Positions 45,303-55,335 of a DNA stretch of 64,000 nucleotides are shown here, one piece after another; positions within the stretch are counted from its first letter, which is position 1; the number at the start of each line of letters is the position of its first letter. A program made the translations under genes and the position numbers. The notes beneath the pieces were generated by a model. That model was not told the origin of the DNA. It saw only the letters and a program-made list of their open reading frames with translations, and did not search any database. This DNA is from Halotalea alkalilenta DSM 17697 (GTDB taxonomy: Bacteria; Pseudomonadota; Gammaproteobacteria; Pseudomonadales; Halomonadaceae): the NCBI RefSeq assembly GCF_000621205.1, contig NZ_JHYY01000022.1:62001-126000 (forward strand), written 5' to 3'.

Positions 45303-46292
45303 ATGCCACCCGATACCCGCTCCCCACCATTTTCGAATCTCGATCCGATGACGATCGCCGACGCGATCGAGTCGCTGGGTTTTTCGCTCGGCTCGGAGCC
45401 GTTCGCGCTCAACAGCTACGAAAACCGAGTGGTCTCGTTTCGCGACGACGATGGCGGACGCTGGGTGGCGAAGTTCTATCGCCCCGCGCGCTGGTCGAAT
45501 GCCGCGATCCTCGATGAGCACGCGCTGTTAGGGCACCTCGAGACCGACGGGGTGCCGGTTGGGCCGCTATGGCGCGATGCCGGTGGCAGAAGCCTGTTCG
45601 AGTTTGCCGATCAGCGCCTGGCGATCTTCGCCCAGGTCCCCGGGCGGGCACCGTCGCTGGACGACCCCGCCCAGCTGTTCGCGCTGGGGGAGGTGATCGG
45701 CAGGATGCACGCCAGCGCGCAGTCGCTGGAGCTTCTCCACCGTCCGCATTTCGATGCGGTGTCCAGCTGCAGCGCCAGTCGCGAAACGGTGCTGGCCAGT
45801 GGTCGACTGCGTGGGCGGCTCGCCGCCGACTACGCCGATATCTCCGCACGGCTGATCGAGTCGATCGAATCCCTGCGCCTGCCCGATGCCGCCTCGATCC
45901 TGGTGCATGGCGACTGCCATGTCGGCAATCTGCTCGGTGACGGTGAGCACTTCGCCCTGGTCGATTTCGACGACTGCATGTACGCACCGGCGGTGCAGGA
46001 CCTATGGATGCTGCTCGGTGACGATCACGAGCAGGGCTGGCGTTCGCAGCTCGAAGAGCTGGTGGAGGGCTACGAGCAGTACCGCTCGTTCGATCGCGCC
46101 GAGATCCAGTGGATCGAACTGCTGCGCAGCGTCAGGCTGATGCGCCACGCTGCCTGGCTGCTGGCGCGCTGGGACGATCCTGCATTCCCCCGCGCTTTCC
46201 CTTGGGTCGAGGGCGATGGTTTCTGGCATGACCAGCTGCGCGCGCTCGAGCTCCAGCGGGTGGCCATCGCGCGCAAACCTTGGCTGGCATGA
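45303..46292 (+). CDS. srkA: stress response kinase A
   Basis: The 329-residue protein is an APH/choline kinase-like Ser/Thr kinase (SrkA, formerly YihE/RdoA). It has SYENRVVSF near the N-terminus, the catalytic loop HGDCHVGNLL, and the metal-binding LVDFDDC. The length is as in E. coli SrkA. In E. coli it counters stress-induced MazEF killing. GGAG lies five bases before ATG 45303. Confidence 0.88.
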   Translation: MPPDTRSPPFSNLDPMTIADAIESLGFSLGSEPFALNSYENRVVSFRDDDGGRWVAKFYRPARWSNAAILDEHALLGHLETDGVPVGPLWRDAGGRSLFEFADQRLAIFAQVPGRAPSLDDPAQLFALGEVIGRMHASAQSLELLHRPHFDAVSSCSASRETVLASGRLRGRLAADYADISARLIESIESLRLPDAASILVHGDCHVGNLLGDGEHFALVDFDDCMYAPAVQDLWMLLGDDHEQGWRSQLEELVEGYEQYRSFDRAEIQWIELLRSVRLMRHAAWLLARWDDPAFPRAFPWVEGDGFWHDQLRALELQRVAIARKPWLA

Positions 46293-46377
46293 GTGCGATG
46301 CCAGCGCGGAATGGCTAGAATGAGCCCTCTTCGAGCGGCGCGGGCCGCCGCTTCACGTACCTTCCGGACCCCCAACG

Positions 46378-46935
46378 ATGACAGACCAACTCGCTCGCCA
46401 CTATCGCGCCGTTATCAGTGAGCTCGGCGAAGATCCCACCCGCGAGGGCCTGCGCGATACGCCCGAGCGCGCCGCCAAGGCCATGCAGTTTCTCACCTAT
46501 GGCTACCAGCAGACGCTGGAGGAGATCGTCAATGGCGCAGTGTTCAGCTCATCGACCGATGAGCTGGTGCTGATCAAGGACATCGAACTCTATTCGCTCT
46601 GCGAGCACCACATGCTGCCGTTCATCGGACGTTGCCACATTGGCTACCTTCCCAGCGGCAAGGTGCTGGGGCTGTCGAAGTTCGCCCGTATCGTCGACAT
46701 GTACGCCCGCAGGCTGCAGATCCAGGAGGAGCTGACCCATCAGATCGCCTCGGCGGTGGCCGAAGTCACCGGTGCCGCAGGGGTGGGGGTGATCATCGAA
46801 GCGCGCCACATGTGCATGATGATGCGCGGCGTGCAGAAGCAGAACTCGAGCATGAAGACCTCGGTGATGCTCGGGGAGATGCGCGAGAATCTCAATACCC
46901 GCCAGGAGTTCCTGACCCTGGTGGGCACACGCTAG
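46378..46935 (+). CDS. folE: GTP cyclohydrolase I
   Basis: This 185-residue enzyme converts GTP to 7,8-dihydroneopterin triphosphate, the first step of folate biosynthesis. It has the zinc ligands in [10 protein letters not shown] and [12 protein letters not shown], with GRCHIGYLP between. It is a short FolE without an N-terminal extension, as in pseudomonads and related genera. A 73-base gap precedes gabD. Confidence 0.94.
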   Translation: MTDQLARHYRAVISELGEDPTREGLRDTPERAAKAMQFLTYGYQQTLEEIVNGAVFSSSTDELVLIKDIELYSLCEHHMLPFIGRCHIGYLPSGKVLGLSKFARIVDMYARRLQIQEELTHQIASAVAEVTGAAGVGVIIEARHMCMMMRGVQKQNSSMKTSVMLGEMRENLNTRQEFLTLVGTR

Positions 46936-47008
46936 GGCGTGTCGTCACGCCCTGGTCCGTCCGCCTGCACCGTGCCGCGCGGCCGGATCCGATACGAGGA
47001 GCAAGGCC

Positions 47009-48481
47009 ATGCAAGCGTTGAGTTCAAGGCTGAATGACGAGGCGCTCTTTCGTCCCCATGCGTTCATCGATGGCAGCTGGGTCGCCGCCGACAGCGGCGC
47101 GCAGATCGATGTCGATGATCCAGCGAGCGGCGAGATCATCGCCCAGGTGCCGAAGCTAGGCCGTGAAGAGGCCGAACGGGCGATCGCCGCGGCCCATGCA
47201 GCTTTCCCCGCCTGGCGGGCCAGGACCGCGCTCGAGCGCGCGGACATCCTGATGCGCTGGTACGAGCTGATGCTCGAGCACAAGCGCGACCTCGCCATGA
47301 TCATGACCCTCGAGCAGGGCAAGCCGCTGGCCGAGGCCGAAGGCGAGATCGTCTACGCGGCGAGCTTCATGCGCTGGTTCGCCGAGGAGGCGCGGCGTAG
47401 CTACGGCGACACCATCCCCGGTGCCAAGACCGGCCAGCGGATCCTGGTGCTCAAGCAGCCGGTTGGCGTGGTCGGTGCGATCACGCCATGGAACTTCCCT
47501 TCCTCGATGATCACCCGCAAGGCTGCGGCGGCGCTGGCCGCGGGATGTCCGATCGTGATCAAGCCGGCGAGCCAGACGCCGCTTTCGGCCACGGCGCTGG
47601 CAGCGCTGGCCGAGCGCGCCGGGGTGCCACGCGGGGTGTTCAACGTACTGCCCGGCTCGGCCGCGGAGATCGCCGCCGCGCTGACCGAGTCGCCGCTGGT
47701 GCGCAAGATCACCTTCACCGGCTCCACCGAGGTGGGCAGTCGGCTGATGAGCCAGGCCGCGGCCCATGTGCAGAAGATTTCGCTCGAGCTCGGCGGCAAC
47801 GCGCCCTTCATCGTCTTCGACGATGCCGATCTCGATGCCGCGGTGCAGGGGGCGATGGCGTCGAAGTTCCGCAACGCGGGCCAGACCTGCGTTTGCACCA
47901 ATCGCTTCCTGGTCCAGAGCGGCGTGATCAACGCCTTCAGCGAAAAGCTCGCCGCGGCGATGCACCATGAGCTCAAGGTAGGGCCCGGTACGCAGGAGGG
48001 GATCAGTATCGGCCCGATGATCGACCAGAACGCGGTGGAGAAGGTCGGCGAGCACGTCCAGGATGCGCTCGACAAGGGCGCCGAACTGCTGCTCGGCGGT
48101 CAGCCGCACAGCCTCGGCGGACGTTTCTTCACCCCGACCCTGATCAACGGTGCCACCGCCGAGATGAAGGTGGCGAGAGAAGAGACCTTCGGTCCGCTGG
48201 CGGCAGTGTTCTCCTTCGAAAGCGAAGAGCAGGCGATCGCGATGGCCAACGATACCGAGTTCGGCCTGGCCGCCTACTTCTATTCCCGCGACCTGGGCCG
48301 GGTCTGGCGCGTCGCCGAGGCGCTCGACTACGGCATGGTGGGGATCAACGAAGGGCTGATCTCCAACGCAGCCGCTCCTTTCGGCGGCGTCAAGGCCTCC
48401 GGGCTGGGGCGCGAGGGGTCGAAGTACGGCCTCGATGAGTACCAGGAGACCAAGTACCTGTGCATCAACATCGGTAGCTGA
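47009..48481 (+). CDS. gabD: succinate-semialdehyde dehydrogenase (NADP+)
   Basis: This 490-residue aldehyde dehydrogenase is close to GabD: ITPWNFPSSMITRKAAAALAAG in parts, FTGSTEVGSRLM, ELGGNAPFIVFDDADLD and the catalytic Cys in GQTCVCTNRFLV. It ends ASGLGREGSKYGLDEYQETKYLC, split here, typical of the family. No gabT is adjacent. A strong intrinsic terminator follows. Confidence 0.9.
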   Translation: MQALSSRLNDEALFRPHAFIDGSWVAADSGAQIDVDDPASGEIIAQVPKLGREEAERAIAAAHAAFPAWRARTALERADILMRWYELMLEHKRDLAMIMTLEQGKPLAEAEGEIVYAASFMRWFAEEARRSYGDTIPGAKTGQRILVLKQPVGVVGAITPWNFPSSMITRKAAAALAAGCPIVIKPASQTPLSATALAALAERAGVPRGVFNVLPGSAAEIAAALTESPLVRKITFTGSTEVGSRLMSQAAAHVQKISLELGGNAPFIVFDDADLDAAVQGAMASKFRNAGQTCVCTNRFLVQSGVINAFSEKLAAAMHHELKVGPGTQEGISIGPMIDQNAVEKVGEHVQDALDKGAELLLGGQPHSLGGRFFTPTLINGATAEMKVAREETFGPLAAVFSFESEEQAIAMANDTEFGLAAYFYSRDLGRVWRVAEALDYGMVGINEGLISNAAAPFGGVKASGLGREGSKYGLDEYQETKYLCINIGS

Positions 48482-48492
48482 CGGCATCGGAG

Positions 48493-48529
48493 CGCCCGGC
48501 GAGCGAAAAAAGCTGCCGGGCGTTTTTTT
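48493..48529 (+). terminator. intrinsic terminator of gabD
   Basis: CGCCCGGC (48493-48500) pairs with GCCGGGCG (48515-48522), followed by seven T. It sits directly after gabD. Confidence 0.88.
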
Positions 48530-48565
48530 CATCCTGTTAATTAACCTGGGTTGATCAAGAGTCGC

Positions 48566-48595
48566 TTGATGAAAAAAGCCATCCTGGGCTATCTT
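48566..48595 (+). promoter_or_regulatory. candidate promoter of the small membrane protein at 48660
   Basis: TTGATG (48566-48571) and TATCTT (48590-48595) resemble sigma-70 -35 and -10 boxes with an 18-base spacer. They lie just after the gabD terminator and about 55 bases before the ribosome site of the next gene. Confidence 0.45.
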
Positions 48596-48659
48596 TACGT
48601 CATAGGATCAACTTGATCGACTCGCCTTGCGAGGCGATACGCGACCGGAGGTAGCTGCG

Positions 48660-48896
48660 ATGATCAAGCAAATGAACTTCGGCATGCTGCATTTCGCCGT
48701 CACCTTCGCGGTGTTCTTCGCCCTGACGCGCGATCCATGGCTCAGCGGTCTGGCGTCCCTCATCGCCCCAGTGCTCAATCTGGTCGCGGGTGGGGCCGCC
48801 GGTGCATTGAACCAGCGGCTTTTCCGTCCCGAACTGAAGCCCTGCCGGATTCGCTCGAGGGATCAAGAGCGCCGCCCGCGTGACCATGCGCACTGA
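48660..48896 (+). CDS. small membrane protein, DUF2061-like
   Basis: The 78-residue protein starts at ATG 48660 with GGAGG eight bases upstream. The core MIKQMNFGMLHFAVTFAVFF, then LTRDPWLSGLASLIAPVLNLV, recalls DUF2061 membrane proteins (HF-X-V-X-F... ALVEP-X2-N), with two hydrophobic segments. The tail is polar and basic. The family match is partial. Confidence 0.6.
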   Translation: MIKQMNFGMLHFAVTFAVFFALTRDPWLSGLASLIAPVLNLVAGGAAGALNQRLFRPELKPCRIRSRDQERRPRDHAH

Positions 48897-48945
48897 CCTC
48901 TGTCCGGGGTCAATGACCTCGCGGTGAACGCGCCGCTCGCATCGG

Positions 48946-49001
48946 GCGGCGAAGAATCGGGCGGTGAAGAATCGGGCGGTGAAGAATCGGGCGGTGAAGA
49001 A
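48946..49001 (+). repeat. 15-bp tandem repeat, about 3.7 units
   Basis: Units of GCGGTGAAGAATCGG (first copy GCGGCGAAGAATCGG) run from 48946 to 49001. They lie between the stop of the small membrane protein and the purH terminator and are not in a gene. Confidence 0.8.
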
Positions 49002-49005
49002 AAGA

Positions 49006-49043
49006 AGAGCCCTGGGGATCAGTAGAATGCTCCCCAGGGCTCT
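49006..49043 (-). terminator. intrinsic terminator of purH
   Basis: AGAGCCCTGGGG (49006-49017) and CCCCAGGGCTCT (49032-49043) form a 12-bp stem. On the minus strand it is followed by a T-rich TCTTTTCTTC tract and sits 50 bases past the purH stop. Confidence 0.8.
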
Positions 49044-49092
49044 GTTCTCTACGGTTGCGCGCGCGGCCCTGCCGGAGCGGGCCGCGTCTGGC

Positions 49093-50679
49093 TCAATGGC
49101 GGAAGTGGCGCATGCCGGTGAAGACCATGGCGATACCCGCCTCGTCAGCGGCCTCGATCACTTCCGCGTCACGCATCGAGCCGCCTGGCTGGATCACCGC
49201 GGTGATCCCCGCCTGGGCGGCGTTGTCGATGCCATCGCGGAAGGGGAAGAAGGCGTCGCTGGCCATCACCGAGCCAGGCACTTCGAGACCGGCGTGCTCG
49301 GCCTTGATCGCCGCGATCCGCGCCGAGTTGACCCGGCTCATCTGGCCGGCGCCGACGCCTATAGTCTGGCGGGACTTGGCGTAGACGATCGCATTGGACT
49401 TGACGAACTTGGCGACTTTCCAGGCGAAGATCAGGTCATGCAGCTCTCGCTCGCTCGGTGCGCGCTGGGTCACCACCTTGAGCTCCCCGGCATCGATCAT
49501 CCCGGTATCCCGGCTTTGCACCAGCAGGCCTCCGGTGACTCGCTTGTAGTCCCAGGCGGGAAGCCGCTCGGCACCCCATTCTCCGCACTCGAGCAGGCGC
49601 ACGTTAGCCTTTGCGGCCACCGCATCGCGCGCGGCCTGGCTGATCCTCGGGGCGATGATCACCTCGACGAACTGGCGCTCGACGATCGCCTTGGCGGTAT
49701 CGCCATCGAGTTCGCGGTTGAAGGCGATGATTCCGCCGAAGGCCGATTCGGTATCGGTGGCGAAGGCGCGCTCATAGGCCGCGAGGATACCGCCCTCGTC
49801 ATCCGGTACCACCGCCACGCCGCAGGGATTGGCATGCTTGACGATCACGCAGGCCGGCTTGCTGAACGCCTTGACGCACTCGAGCGCGGCATCGGTATCG
49901 GCGACGTTGTTGAACGACAGCGCCTTGCCCTGCAACTGCTTTGCGGTCGAGACCGAGGCCTCGGCAGGTTCGGGTTCGGTATAGAACGCGGCGCGCTGGT
50001 GGGGGTTCTCGCCGTAGCGCATCTCCTGGCGCTTGACGAAGCGCTCACCCCAGGTGCGAGGGAAGTTGGCCTGCTCGCCCTCGACGCGCAGGCCGAGGTA
50101 GTTGGCGATCGCCGCGTCGTAGGCGGCGGTATGCTCGAATGCCTTGACCGCCAGATCGAAGCGCAGCGCCTGCTCGATGCCGCCGTCGTTGCGCTCGAGC
50201 GCGTCGAGGATGCGAGGGTAGTCGCTGCTCGAGACCACGATGGTGGTATGGGCATGGTTCTTGGCGCAGGCGCGGACCATGGTCGGGCCGCCGATGTCGA
50301 TGTTCTCGATCGCATCCTCGAGGGTGCAGTCGGGATTGGCGACGGTGCGCTCGAACGGATAGAGGTTGACCACCACCATGTCGATCGCCGCGATGTCGTG
50401 GGCCGCCATCACTGCATCGTCCTGGCCACGCCGGCCGAGGATGCCGCCATGGATCTTCGGATGCAGGGTCTTGACCCGGCCGTCCATGATTTCAGGGAAA
50501 CCGGTGTGCGCCGAGACTTCGGTGACACGGATGCCTTCGCTTTCGAGCAGTCGGTAGGTACCGCCGGTGGAGAGAAGTTCCACGCCGCGGGCATCGAGGG
50601 CTCGGGCCAGATCGACGATGCCGGTCTTGTCGGAAACGCTCAGCAGCGCTCGGCGCACGGGGGAGATGCTTATGCTCAT
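49093..50679 (-). CDS. purH: bifunctional AICAR formyltransferase/IMP cyclohydrolase
   Basis: PurH carries out the last two steps of IMP synthesis. The start ATG 50679 ([20 protein letters not shown] in the first residues) is chosen from family alignment and gives 528 residues; ATG 50718 would add 13 with no support. The N-terminal cyclohydrolase domain has STGGTYRLL and the formyltransferase domain has [11 protein letters not shown] with the catalytic Lys-His pair, and [16 protein letters not shown] near the end. It lies 83 bases downstream of fis on the same strand. Confidence 0.95.
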   Translation of the reverse strand: MSISISPVRRALLSVSDKTGIVDLARALDARGVELLSTGGTYRLLESEGIRVTEVSAHTGFPEIMDGRVKTLHPKIHGGILGRRGQDDAVMAAHDIAAIDMVVVNLYPFERTVANPDCTLEDAIENIDIGGPTMVRACAKNHAHTTIVVSSSDYPRILDALERNDGGIEQALRFDLAVKAFEHTAAYDAAIANYLGLRVEGEQANFPRTWGERFVKRQEMRYGENPHQRAAFYTEPEPAEASVSTAKQLQGKALSFNNVADTDAALECVKAFSKPACVIVKHANPCGVAVVPDDEGGILAAYERAFATDTESAFGGIIAFNRELDGDTAKAIVERQFVEVIIAPRISQAARDAVAAKANVRLLECGEWGAERLPAWDYKRVTGGLLVQSRDTGMIDAGELKVVTQRAPSERELHDLIFAWKVAKFVKSNAIVYAKSRQTIGVGAGQMSRVNSARIAAIKAEHAGLEVPGSVMASDAFFPFRDGIDNAAQAGITAVIQPGGSMRDAEVIEAADEAGIAMVFTGMRHFRH

Positions 50680-50762
50680 GGGAGACTCGCAGGCTCGGGT
50701 GGTGGGGGGAAATCTCAATGGCGACGGTGCCCGGCGAATGCGGGTCGGGCATCGTCATCGAA

Positions 50763-51080
50763 TCAGAGCAGGCCGTGCTGCTTGAGCTTCTTGCGTAGCG
50801 TGCCGCGATTGAGACCGAGCACCTGGGATGCCGCGGTCTGGTTGTCGTTGACGTGGGCCATGACGCTGGCGAGCAGCGGCGCTTCGACCTCGCTGAGCAC
50901 CATCTGGTAGAGATCGGTGACGCTCTCGCCGTCGAGATGCTCGAAGTAGCGTTGCATGGTCAGCGCCACCGTCTCCCTCAGCGTGGCCTGGCCGTCTATC
51001 GCGTGGCCGGCATCGAGCGCTTCGACGGCTTCGTCGGCGATCGTTTCCTGATCGAGAAGTACGGGAGGTCTGTCGTTCAT
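50763..51080 (-). CDS. fis: DNA-binding protein Fis
   Basis: This 105-residue nucleoid protein ends with the canonical Fis helix-turn-helix (NQTAASQVLGLNRGTLRKKL). The start ATG 51080 overlaps the dusB stop (ATGA), as in most gammaproteobacteria where dusB and fis form one operon. The N-terminal part carries Pro/Glu-rich residues typical of Pseudomonas-type Fis and is slightly longer than the E. coli protein. Confidence 0.94.
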   Translation of the reverse strand: MNDRPPVLLDQETIADEAVEALDAGHAIDGQATLRETVALTMQRYFEHLDGESVTDLYQMVLSEVEAPLLASVMAHVNDNQTAASQVLGLNRGTLRKKLKQHGLL

Positions 51081-52099
51081 TGGATCGTGCTTCCGTCGGA
51101 CGCTGCGTCTTTCGGCGCGGTGGAAAAATAGCGATTGATGTAGACGAGCTGGGCGGTGCTCGTTTCCAGCGCATTGAAGTCGGCGCGAGCGCGGGCACCA
51201 TGGGTAAGCGTAGCGAGATACCAGCCAATGTGCTTGCGCGCGACACGAATACCCATGTGTTCGCCGTAGTGTTCGTAGAGCGCGAGAAGATGCTCGCGCA
51301 TGGTCGCTTCGCGCTCGGCAAGCGTCGGCGCCGGCATCCGTCCGCCATGGCGCAGGTAGTGATCGATCTCGCGGAAGATCCACGGGTTGCCCTGGGCGCC
51401 GCGTCCGATCATCAGTGCATCCGCGCCGGTGACGGCGAGCACGTGGGCGGCCTTTTCCGGCGAATCGACGTCACCGTTGGCGATCACTGGGATCTTTACC
51501 GCCGCCTTGATCGCGCGGATCGTCTCGTACTCGGCTGCCCCTTGGAACTTCTGTGATCGAGTGCGGCCGTGCACCGCCAGCGCCTGGATGCCGAGCGACT
51601 CGGCGAGACGGGCGATGCGGACCCCATTGCGGCTCTCATCGCACCAGCCGGTGCGAATCTTCAAGGTCACCGGCACGTTGACCGCGCCGACCACCGCGCT
51701 GAGGATTTCGCCGACCAGCGCTTCGTCACGCAGCAGTGCCGAGCCCGCGGCCTTGTTGCAGACCTTCTTCGCTGGGCAGCCCATGTTGATGTCGATCACT
51801 TCGGCGCCGTGGTCGGCGTTGGCCTTCGCCGCGTCGGCCAGCATCTGTGGGTCGCCGCCGGCGATCTGTACCACCCTCGGGCCCAGCTCGCCCCTGTGGT
51901 CGAGGCGCAGCCTGGACTTGGGAGTGTGCCACAGCTTGCGATCCGAGGTGACCATCTCCGATACCGCCAGGCCCGCGCCGAGACGCCGGCACAGGGCGCG
52001 GAAAGGACGATCGGTGACGCCGGCCATCGGGGCCAGTACCAGGCGATTGGCGAGCGTGTGGGCGCCGATGCGAAACGGCGCGACGGCGGATGAGGTCAT
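51077..52099 (-). CDS. dusB: tRNA-dihydrouridine synthase B
   Basis: The 340-residue FMN enzyme reduces uridines in the D-loop of tRNA. It has LVLAPMAGVTDRPFR near the start, INMGCPAKKVCNKAAGSALL with the catalytic Cys, ALAVHGRTRSQKFQG and NGDVDSPEKAAHVL. It is upstream of fis in the usual operon. Confidence 0.94.
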   Translation of the reverse strand: MTSSAVAPFRIGAHTLANRLVLAPMAGVTDRPFRALCRRLGAGLAVSEMVTSDRKLWHTPKSRLRLDHRGELGPRVVQIAGGDPQMLADAAKANADHGAEVIDINMGCPAKKVCNKAAGSALLRDEALVGEILSAVVGAVNVPVTLKIRTGWCDESRNGVRIARLAESLGIQALAVHGRTRSQKFQGAAEYETIRAIKAAVKIPVIANGDVDSPEKAAHVLAVTGADALMIGRGAQGNPWIFREIDHYLRHGGRMPAPTLAEREATMREHLLALYEHYGEHMGIRVARKHIGWYLATLTHGARARADFNALETSTAQLVYINRYFSTAPKDAASDGSTIQ

Positions 52100-52177
52100 C
52101 GACGGTATTTAGGGAACTATGAGAGGGCGCCTATGATAGCCGCCTGGCCTGGGTTGTTGAAGCTACCCCGGACGAAA

Positions 52178-52224
52178 AGGGCAAAAAGACCTACGCTGCG
52201 TCCGCGGCGCGCGACGCAGCGTAG
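52178..52224 (-). terminator. intrinsic terminator of prmA
   Basis: CTACGCTGCGTC (52191-52202) and GACGCAGCGTAG (52213-52224) form a perfect 12-bp stem. On the minus strand it is followed by GTCTTTTTGCCCTTTT. It separates prmA from dusB-fis. Confidence 0.85.
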
Positions 52225-52231
52225 GCCTCGA

Positions 52232-53143
52232 TCAGCGTGGTCGACGCCCGACGATGCGGACCCAGCCCTCGCGCTCCTCGATCTCATCGACCACCAGCCC
52301 CTGCTCGGCATAGGCGTCGCAGATTCCGTTCGCTTGGTTGGCGAGGATGCCGGAGAGCGCGAACCGCCCACCGGGGCCGAGACGCCCTGCGATCATCGGC
52401 GCGAGCTCGACCAGCGGCCCGGCGAGGATGTTGGCGGTGACCAGATCGTACTCGCGTTCGGGCGCCTCCTCGGGGAAATGCAGCGCGAAGCGGGTTTCGA
52501 TGATCTGGTTGCGCTCGGCGTTGTCGCGGCTCGCTTGCAGCGCCTGGGGATCGATGTCGGTGCCGTCGGCGAAGGCGGCGCCGAGCTTGAGCGCGGCGAT
52601 GAAGAGGATGCCGGATCCGCAGCCGATATCGAGCAGTTCGCGCTCGTCGAGTTCGCCGGCCACCGCTAGTCCGTCCAGCCACTCGAGACACAGCGCGGTG
52701 GTCGGGTGGGTGCCGGTGCCGAAGGCCAGGCCCGGATCGAGCAGCAGGTTGACCGCATCGGGCTCGGGCGCCTCGAACCAGCTCGGTACGATCCACAGCC
52801 GCTGGCCCATCTTCAACGGCTCGAAGCCGTCCATCCACTCGCGGCTCCAGTCACGGTCCTGGAGGATTTCGTACTCGATCTCGGGGCAGGGGGTGTCGGG
52901 TTCGACCGCCGCCCACTGAGCGCTCACCCGTTCGAGCATCGCCTCGACCCCTTCCAGATCGTCGTAGAGGCCGGTGAGCACGGTTTCGGCCCATAGCGGT
53001 GTGGTGCCGAGCTCGGGCTCGTAGAGCGGGCGATCCTCGGCATCTTCCAGGGTGATCGCACAGGCGCCCTCGTCGAGCAACAGCGATTCGAGGGTCTCGG
53101 CGTGGCTGGGATCGATGCGTGCCTTGAGCTGTAGCCAGGCCAT
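52232..53143 (-). CDS. prmA: ribosomal protein L11 methyltransferase
   Basis: The 303-residue methyltransferase trimethylates ribosomal protein L11. ATG 53143 follows AAGGAG by eight bases and gives MAWLQLKARI, the family N-terminus. The SAM-binding motif LLDIGCGSGIL is central, with the upstream DPGLAFGTGTHPTTALCLEW motif (given in parts) and NILAGPL typical of PrmA. Confidence 0.94.
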   Translation of the reverse strand: MAWLQLKARIDPSHAETLESLLLDEGACAITLEDAEDRPLYEPELGTTPLWAETVLTGLYDDLEGVEAMLERVSAQWAAVEPDTPCPEIEYEILQDRDWSREWMDGFEPLKMGQRLWIVPSWFEAPEPDAVNLLLDPGLAFGTGTHPTTALCLEWLDGLAVAGELDERELLDIGCGSGILFIAALKLGAAFADGTDIDPQALQASRDNAERNQIIETRFALHFPEEAPEREYDLVTANILAGPLVELAPMIAGRLGPGGRFALSGILANQANGICDAYAEQGLVVDEIEEREGWVRIVGRRPR

Positions 53144-53202
53144 GCTGGGCTCCTTGTCTGTCTTTGGGTCTGTGGCTGCAATGCGCCAGGCGGTAACGAA
53201 GC

Positions 53203-53234
53203 GGGGGAGGCGCCGATCGACCGACGCCTCCCCC
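53203..53234 (-). terminator. hairpin after accC
   Basis: GGGGGAGGCG (53203-53212) pairs perfectly with CGCCTCCCCC (53225-53234). It lies just past the accC stop on the minus strand. The T-run is weak, so termination may be partial and prmA may be read through. Confidence 0.6.
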
Positions 53235-53252
53235 GTGTGCTTCCCGGTGGCT

Positions 53253-54596
53253 TCAGCTGAGGCCCAGCTTGTGCTCGAGGTAGTGGATGTTGACTCCACC
53301 ACGGGCGAAGGCTTCGTCCCGGACCAGATCCTGCTGCAGCGCGATGTTGGTCTTGATCCCTTCGACCAGCAGTTCGTCGAGCGCATTGCGCATACGCGTC
53401 ATCGCGCTCTCGCGATCTTCACCGTAGGTGATCAGCTTACCGATCAGCGAGTCGTAGTTCGGTGGCACCGTATAGCCGGTATAGAGGTGCGAGTCCATCC
53501 GCACACCGAGGCCGCCAGGGGCATGGTAGAACTCGATCTTGCCAGGCGACGGCATGAAGGTGCGCGCGTCCTCGGCGTTGATCCGGCATTCGAAGGCGTG
53601 GCCGCGCAGCTCGACGTCCTCCTGGCGGATCGACAGCGGCAGGCCGGAGGCGATGCGCAGCTGTTCCCTGACGATGTCGATGCCGGTGACCATCTCGGTG
53701 ACCGGGTGCTCGACCTGCACGCGAGTGTTCATCTCGATGAAGAAGAACTCGCCGTTCTCATAGAGGAACTCGAAAGTGCCCGCGCCGCGATAGCCGATCT
53801 TCAGACAGGCATCGACACAGGCCTTGAGCACCTGGGCACGCGCGGTGGCGTCGACGTGGGGCGCGGGAGCCTCCTCGAGCACCTTCTGGTGGCGGCGCTG
53901 CAACGAGCAGTCGCGGTCGAACAGGTGGATCGCGTTGCCCTGGCCGTCGGCCAGTACCTGGACTTCGATGTGGCGCGGGCGCTCGAGATACTTCTCCATG
54001 TAGACCACGTCGGAGCCGAAAGCGGCGTTGGCCTCACTCTTGGTGATCGCCACCGAAGAGACCAGCTGGGAGGCATCGCGGACCACGCGCATGCCACGGC
54101 CGCCACCGCCGGCGGCGGCCTTGATCATCACCGGGAAACCGATCCGCTTGGCGATCTCGAGCTGCGCGTGTTCATCGTCCGGCAGTGGGCCATCGGAGCC
54201 GGGCACGGTCGGCACGCCCGCCGCCTTCATCGATTCGATCGCCGATACCTTGTCGCCCATCAGCCGGATCACGTCGGCGGTGGGGCCGACGAAGATGAAG
54301 CCGGAGCGTTCGACCTGCTCGGCGAAATTGGCATTCTCGGACAGGAAGCCATAGCCCGGGTGGATCGCCTGGGCATCGGTGACCTCGGCGGCGGAGATCA
54401 GCGCCGGGATGTTGAGATAGGAGGCGCTCGATGGTGCGGGGCCGATGCAGACCGCTTCATCGGCAAGGCGCACATGGATCAGATCGCGGTCGGCCTTGGA
54501 GTGGGCGGCGACGGTCTTGATCCCGAGCTCCTTGCATGCGCGTAGGATACGCAGTGCGATTTCGCCACGGTTGGCGATCAGTACCTTTTGCAACAT
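53253..54596 (-). CDS. accC: acetyl-CoA carboxylase, biotin carboxylase subunit
   Basis: This 447-residue ATP-grasp enzyme carboxylates the biotin of AccB. It has [20 protein letters not shown] at the N-terminus, the glycine-rich loop [14 protein letters not shown] and [19 protein letters not shown] 54596 gives the expected start; a longer frame upstream has no support. It follows accB by 56 bases on the same strand. Confidence 0.95.
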   Translation of the reverse strand: MLQKVLIANRGEIALRILRACKELGIKTVAAHSKADRDLIHVRLADEAVCIGPAPSSASYLNIPALISAAEVTDAQAIHPGYGFLSENANFAEQVERSGFIFVGPTADVIRLMGDKVSAIESMKAAGVPTVPGSDGPLPDDEHAQLEIAKRIGFPVMIKAAAGGGGRGMRVVRDASQLVSSVAITKSEANAAFGSDVVYMEKYLERPRHIEVQVLADGQGNAIHLFDRDCSLQRRHQKVLEEAPAPHVDATARAQVLKACVDACLKIGYRGAGTFEFLYENGEFFFIEMNTRVQVEHPVTEMVTGIDIVREQLRIASGLPLSIRQEDVELRGHAFECRINAEDARTFMPSPGKIEFYHAPGGLGVRMDSHLYTGYTVPPNYDSLIGKLITYGEDRESAMTRMRNALDELLVEGIKTNIALQQDLVRDEAFARGGVNIHYLEHKLGLS

Positions 54597-54652
54597 GGGG
54601 CTACTCGCTGGATGGATTGAGTGGACGCTTTCGCTTTCAGTCTGCGAACAGC

Positions 54653-55108
54653 TCAACCGATCACGATCATGGGCTGGTCGTACTCGACCGGCTCGCCATC
54701 TTCCACCAGGATCGCCTCGATCACGCCATCCTTGTCGGCTTCGATCTGGTTCATCATCTTCATCGCCTCGACGATGCAGATGGTATCGCCGCGCTTGACG
54801 CTCTGGCCCACTTCGACGAATGCCTTGGCGCCAGGGGCGGGCGCGCGGTAGAAGGTGCCGACCATCGGCGAGGTCACCTGGTGGCCGGTCGGCGCCGCGG
54901 GTGCTGCGGCGGGCGCTTCGGCCACGGCAGCAGGGATCGGTGCAGCGCTCGGCTGGGCGTAGTAGGTGGCGCTCGGCATCTGCATCGGCTGGCCGCCGGT
55001 GAAGTTACGGCTGATGCGTACGGACTCCTCGCCCTCTTGGATTTCGATTTCGCTGATGTTGGATTCTTCGAGCAGCTCGATCAGTTTCTTGACTTTGCGA
55101 ATGTCCAT
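54653..55108 (-). CDS. accB: biotin carboxyl carrier protein of acetyl-CoA carboxylase
   Basis: The 151-residue carrier starts [18 protein letters not shown] and has a Pro/Ala-rich linker and the biotinylation motif EAMKMMN with Lys 117. The carboxybiotin arm swings between AccC and the transferase. It is the first gene of accBC, with a non-coding 150-base leader upstream that may be autoregulatory. Confidence 0.95.
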   Translation of the reverse strand: MDIRKVKKLIELLEESNISEIEIQEGEESVRISRNFTGGQPMQMPSATYYAQPSAAPIPAAVAEAPAAAPAAPTGHQVTSPMVGTFYRAPAPGAKAFVEVGQSVKRGDTICIVEAMKMMNQIEADKDGVIEAILVEDGEPVEYDQPMIVIG

Positions 55109-55278
55109 GGGCGGTCCTGTGAAATATCCGGGGTGAATGCGCAAAGCGCGTAACGGCCTGGCAGGGACGTCAATGCGAAGCTCTTCGGTAGGCGCTGTTA
55201 ACCTTGTCGCCAACCGTGAAGATGCCTGCACGATACTCGACGTTTGCCCTAATGAGGCGGTGATGGCGGAGTGTGCCG

Positions 55279-55335
55279 AAAAACCGTGGGGCTGTCCAGT
55301 GGGCCTGGCGAAGGGGATTCAGGGCCTGGACAGCC
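55279..55335 (-). terminator. intrinsic terminator of dsbD
   Basis: GGCTGTCCAG (55290-55299) pairs with CTGGACAGCC (55326-55335) across a 26-base loop. On the minus strand it is followed by CCACGGTTTTTCGG. It overlaps the last codons of dsbD. Confidence 0.55.

Noticed and set aside
48946-49001. CRISPR array
   Set aside because: The 15-bp units are directly adjacent with no spacer sequence.
48964-50910. 648-codon plus-strand frame over purH
   Set aside because: It is the antisense shadow of purH, with no known domain and a His/Asp/Gly-biased composition; it also runs through the 15-bp tandem array and terminator.
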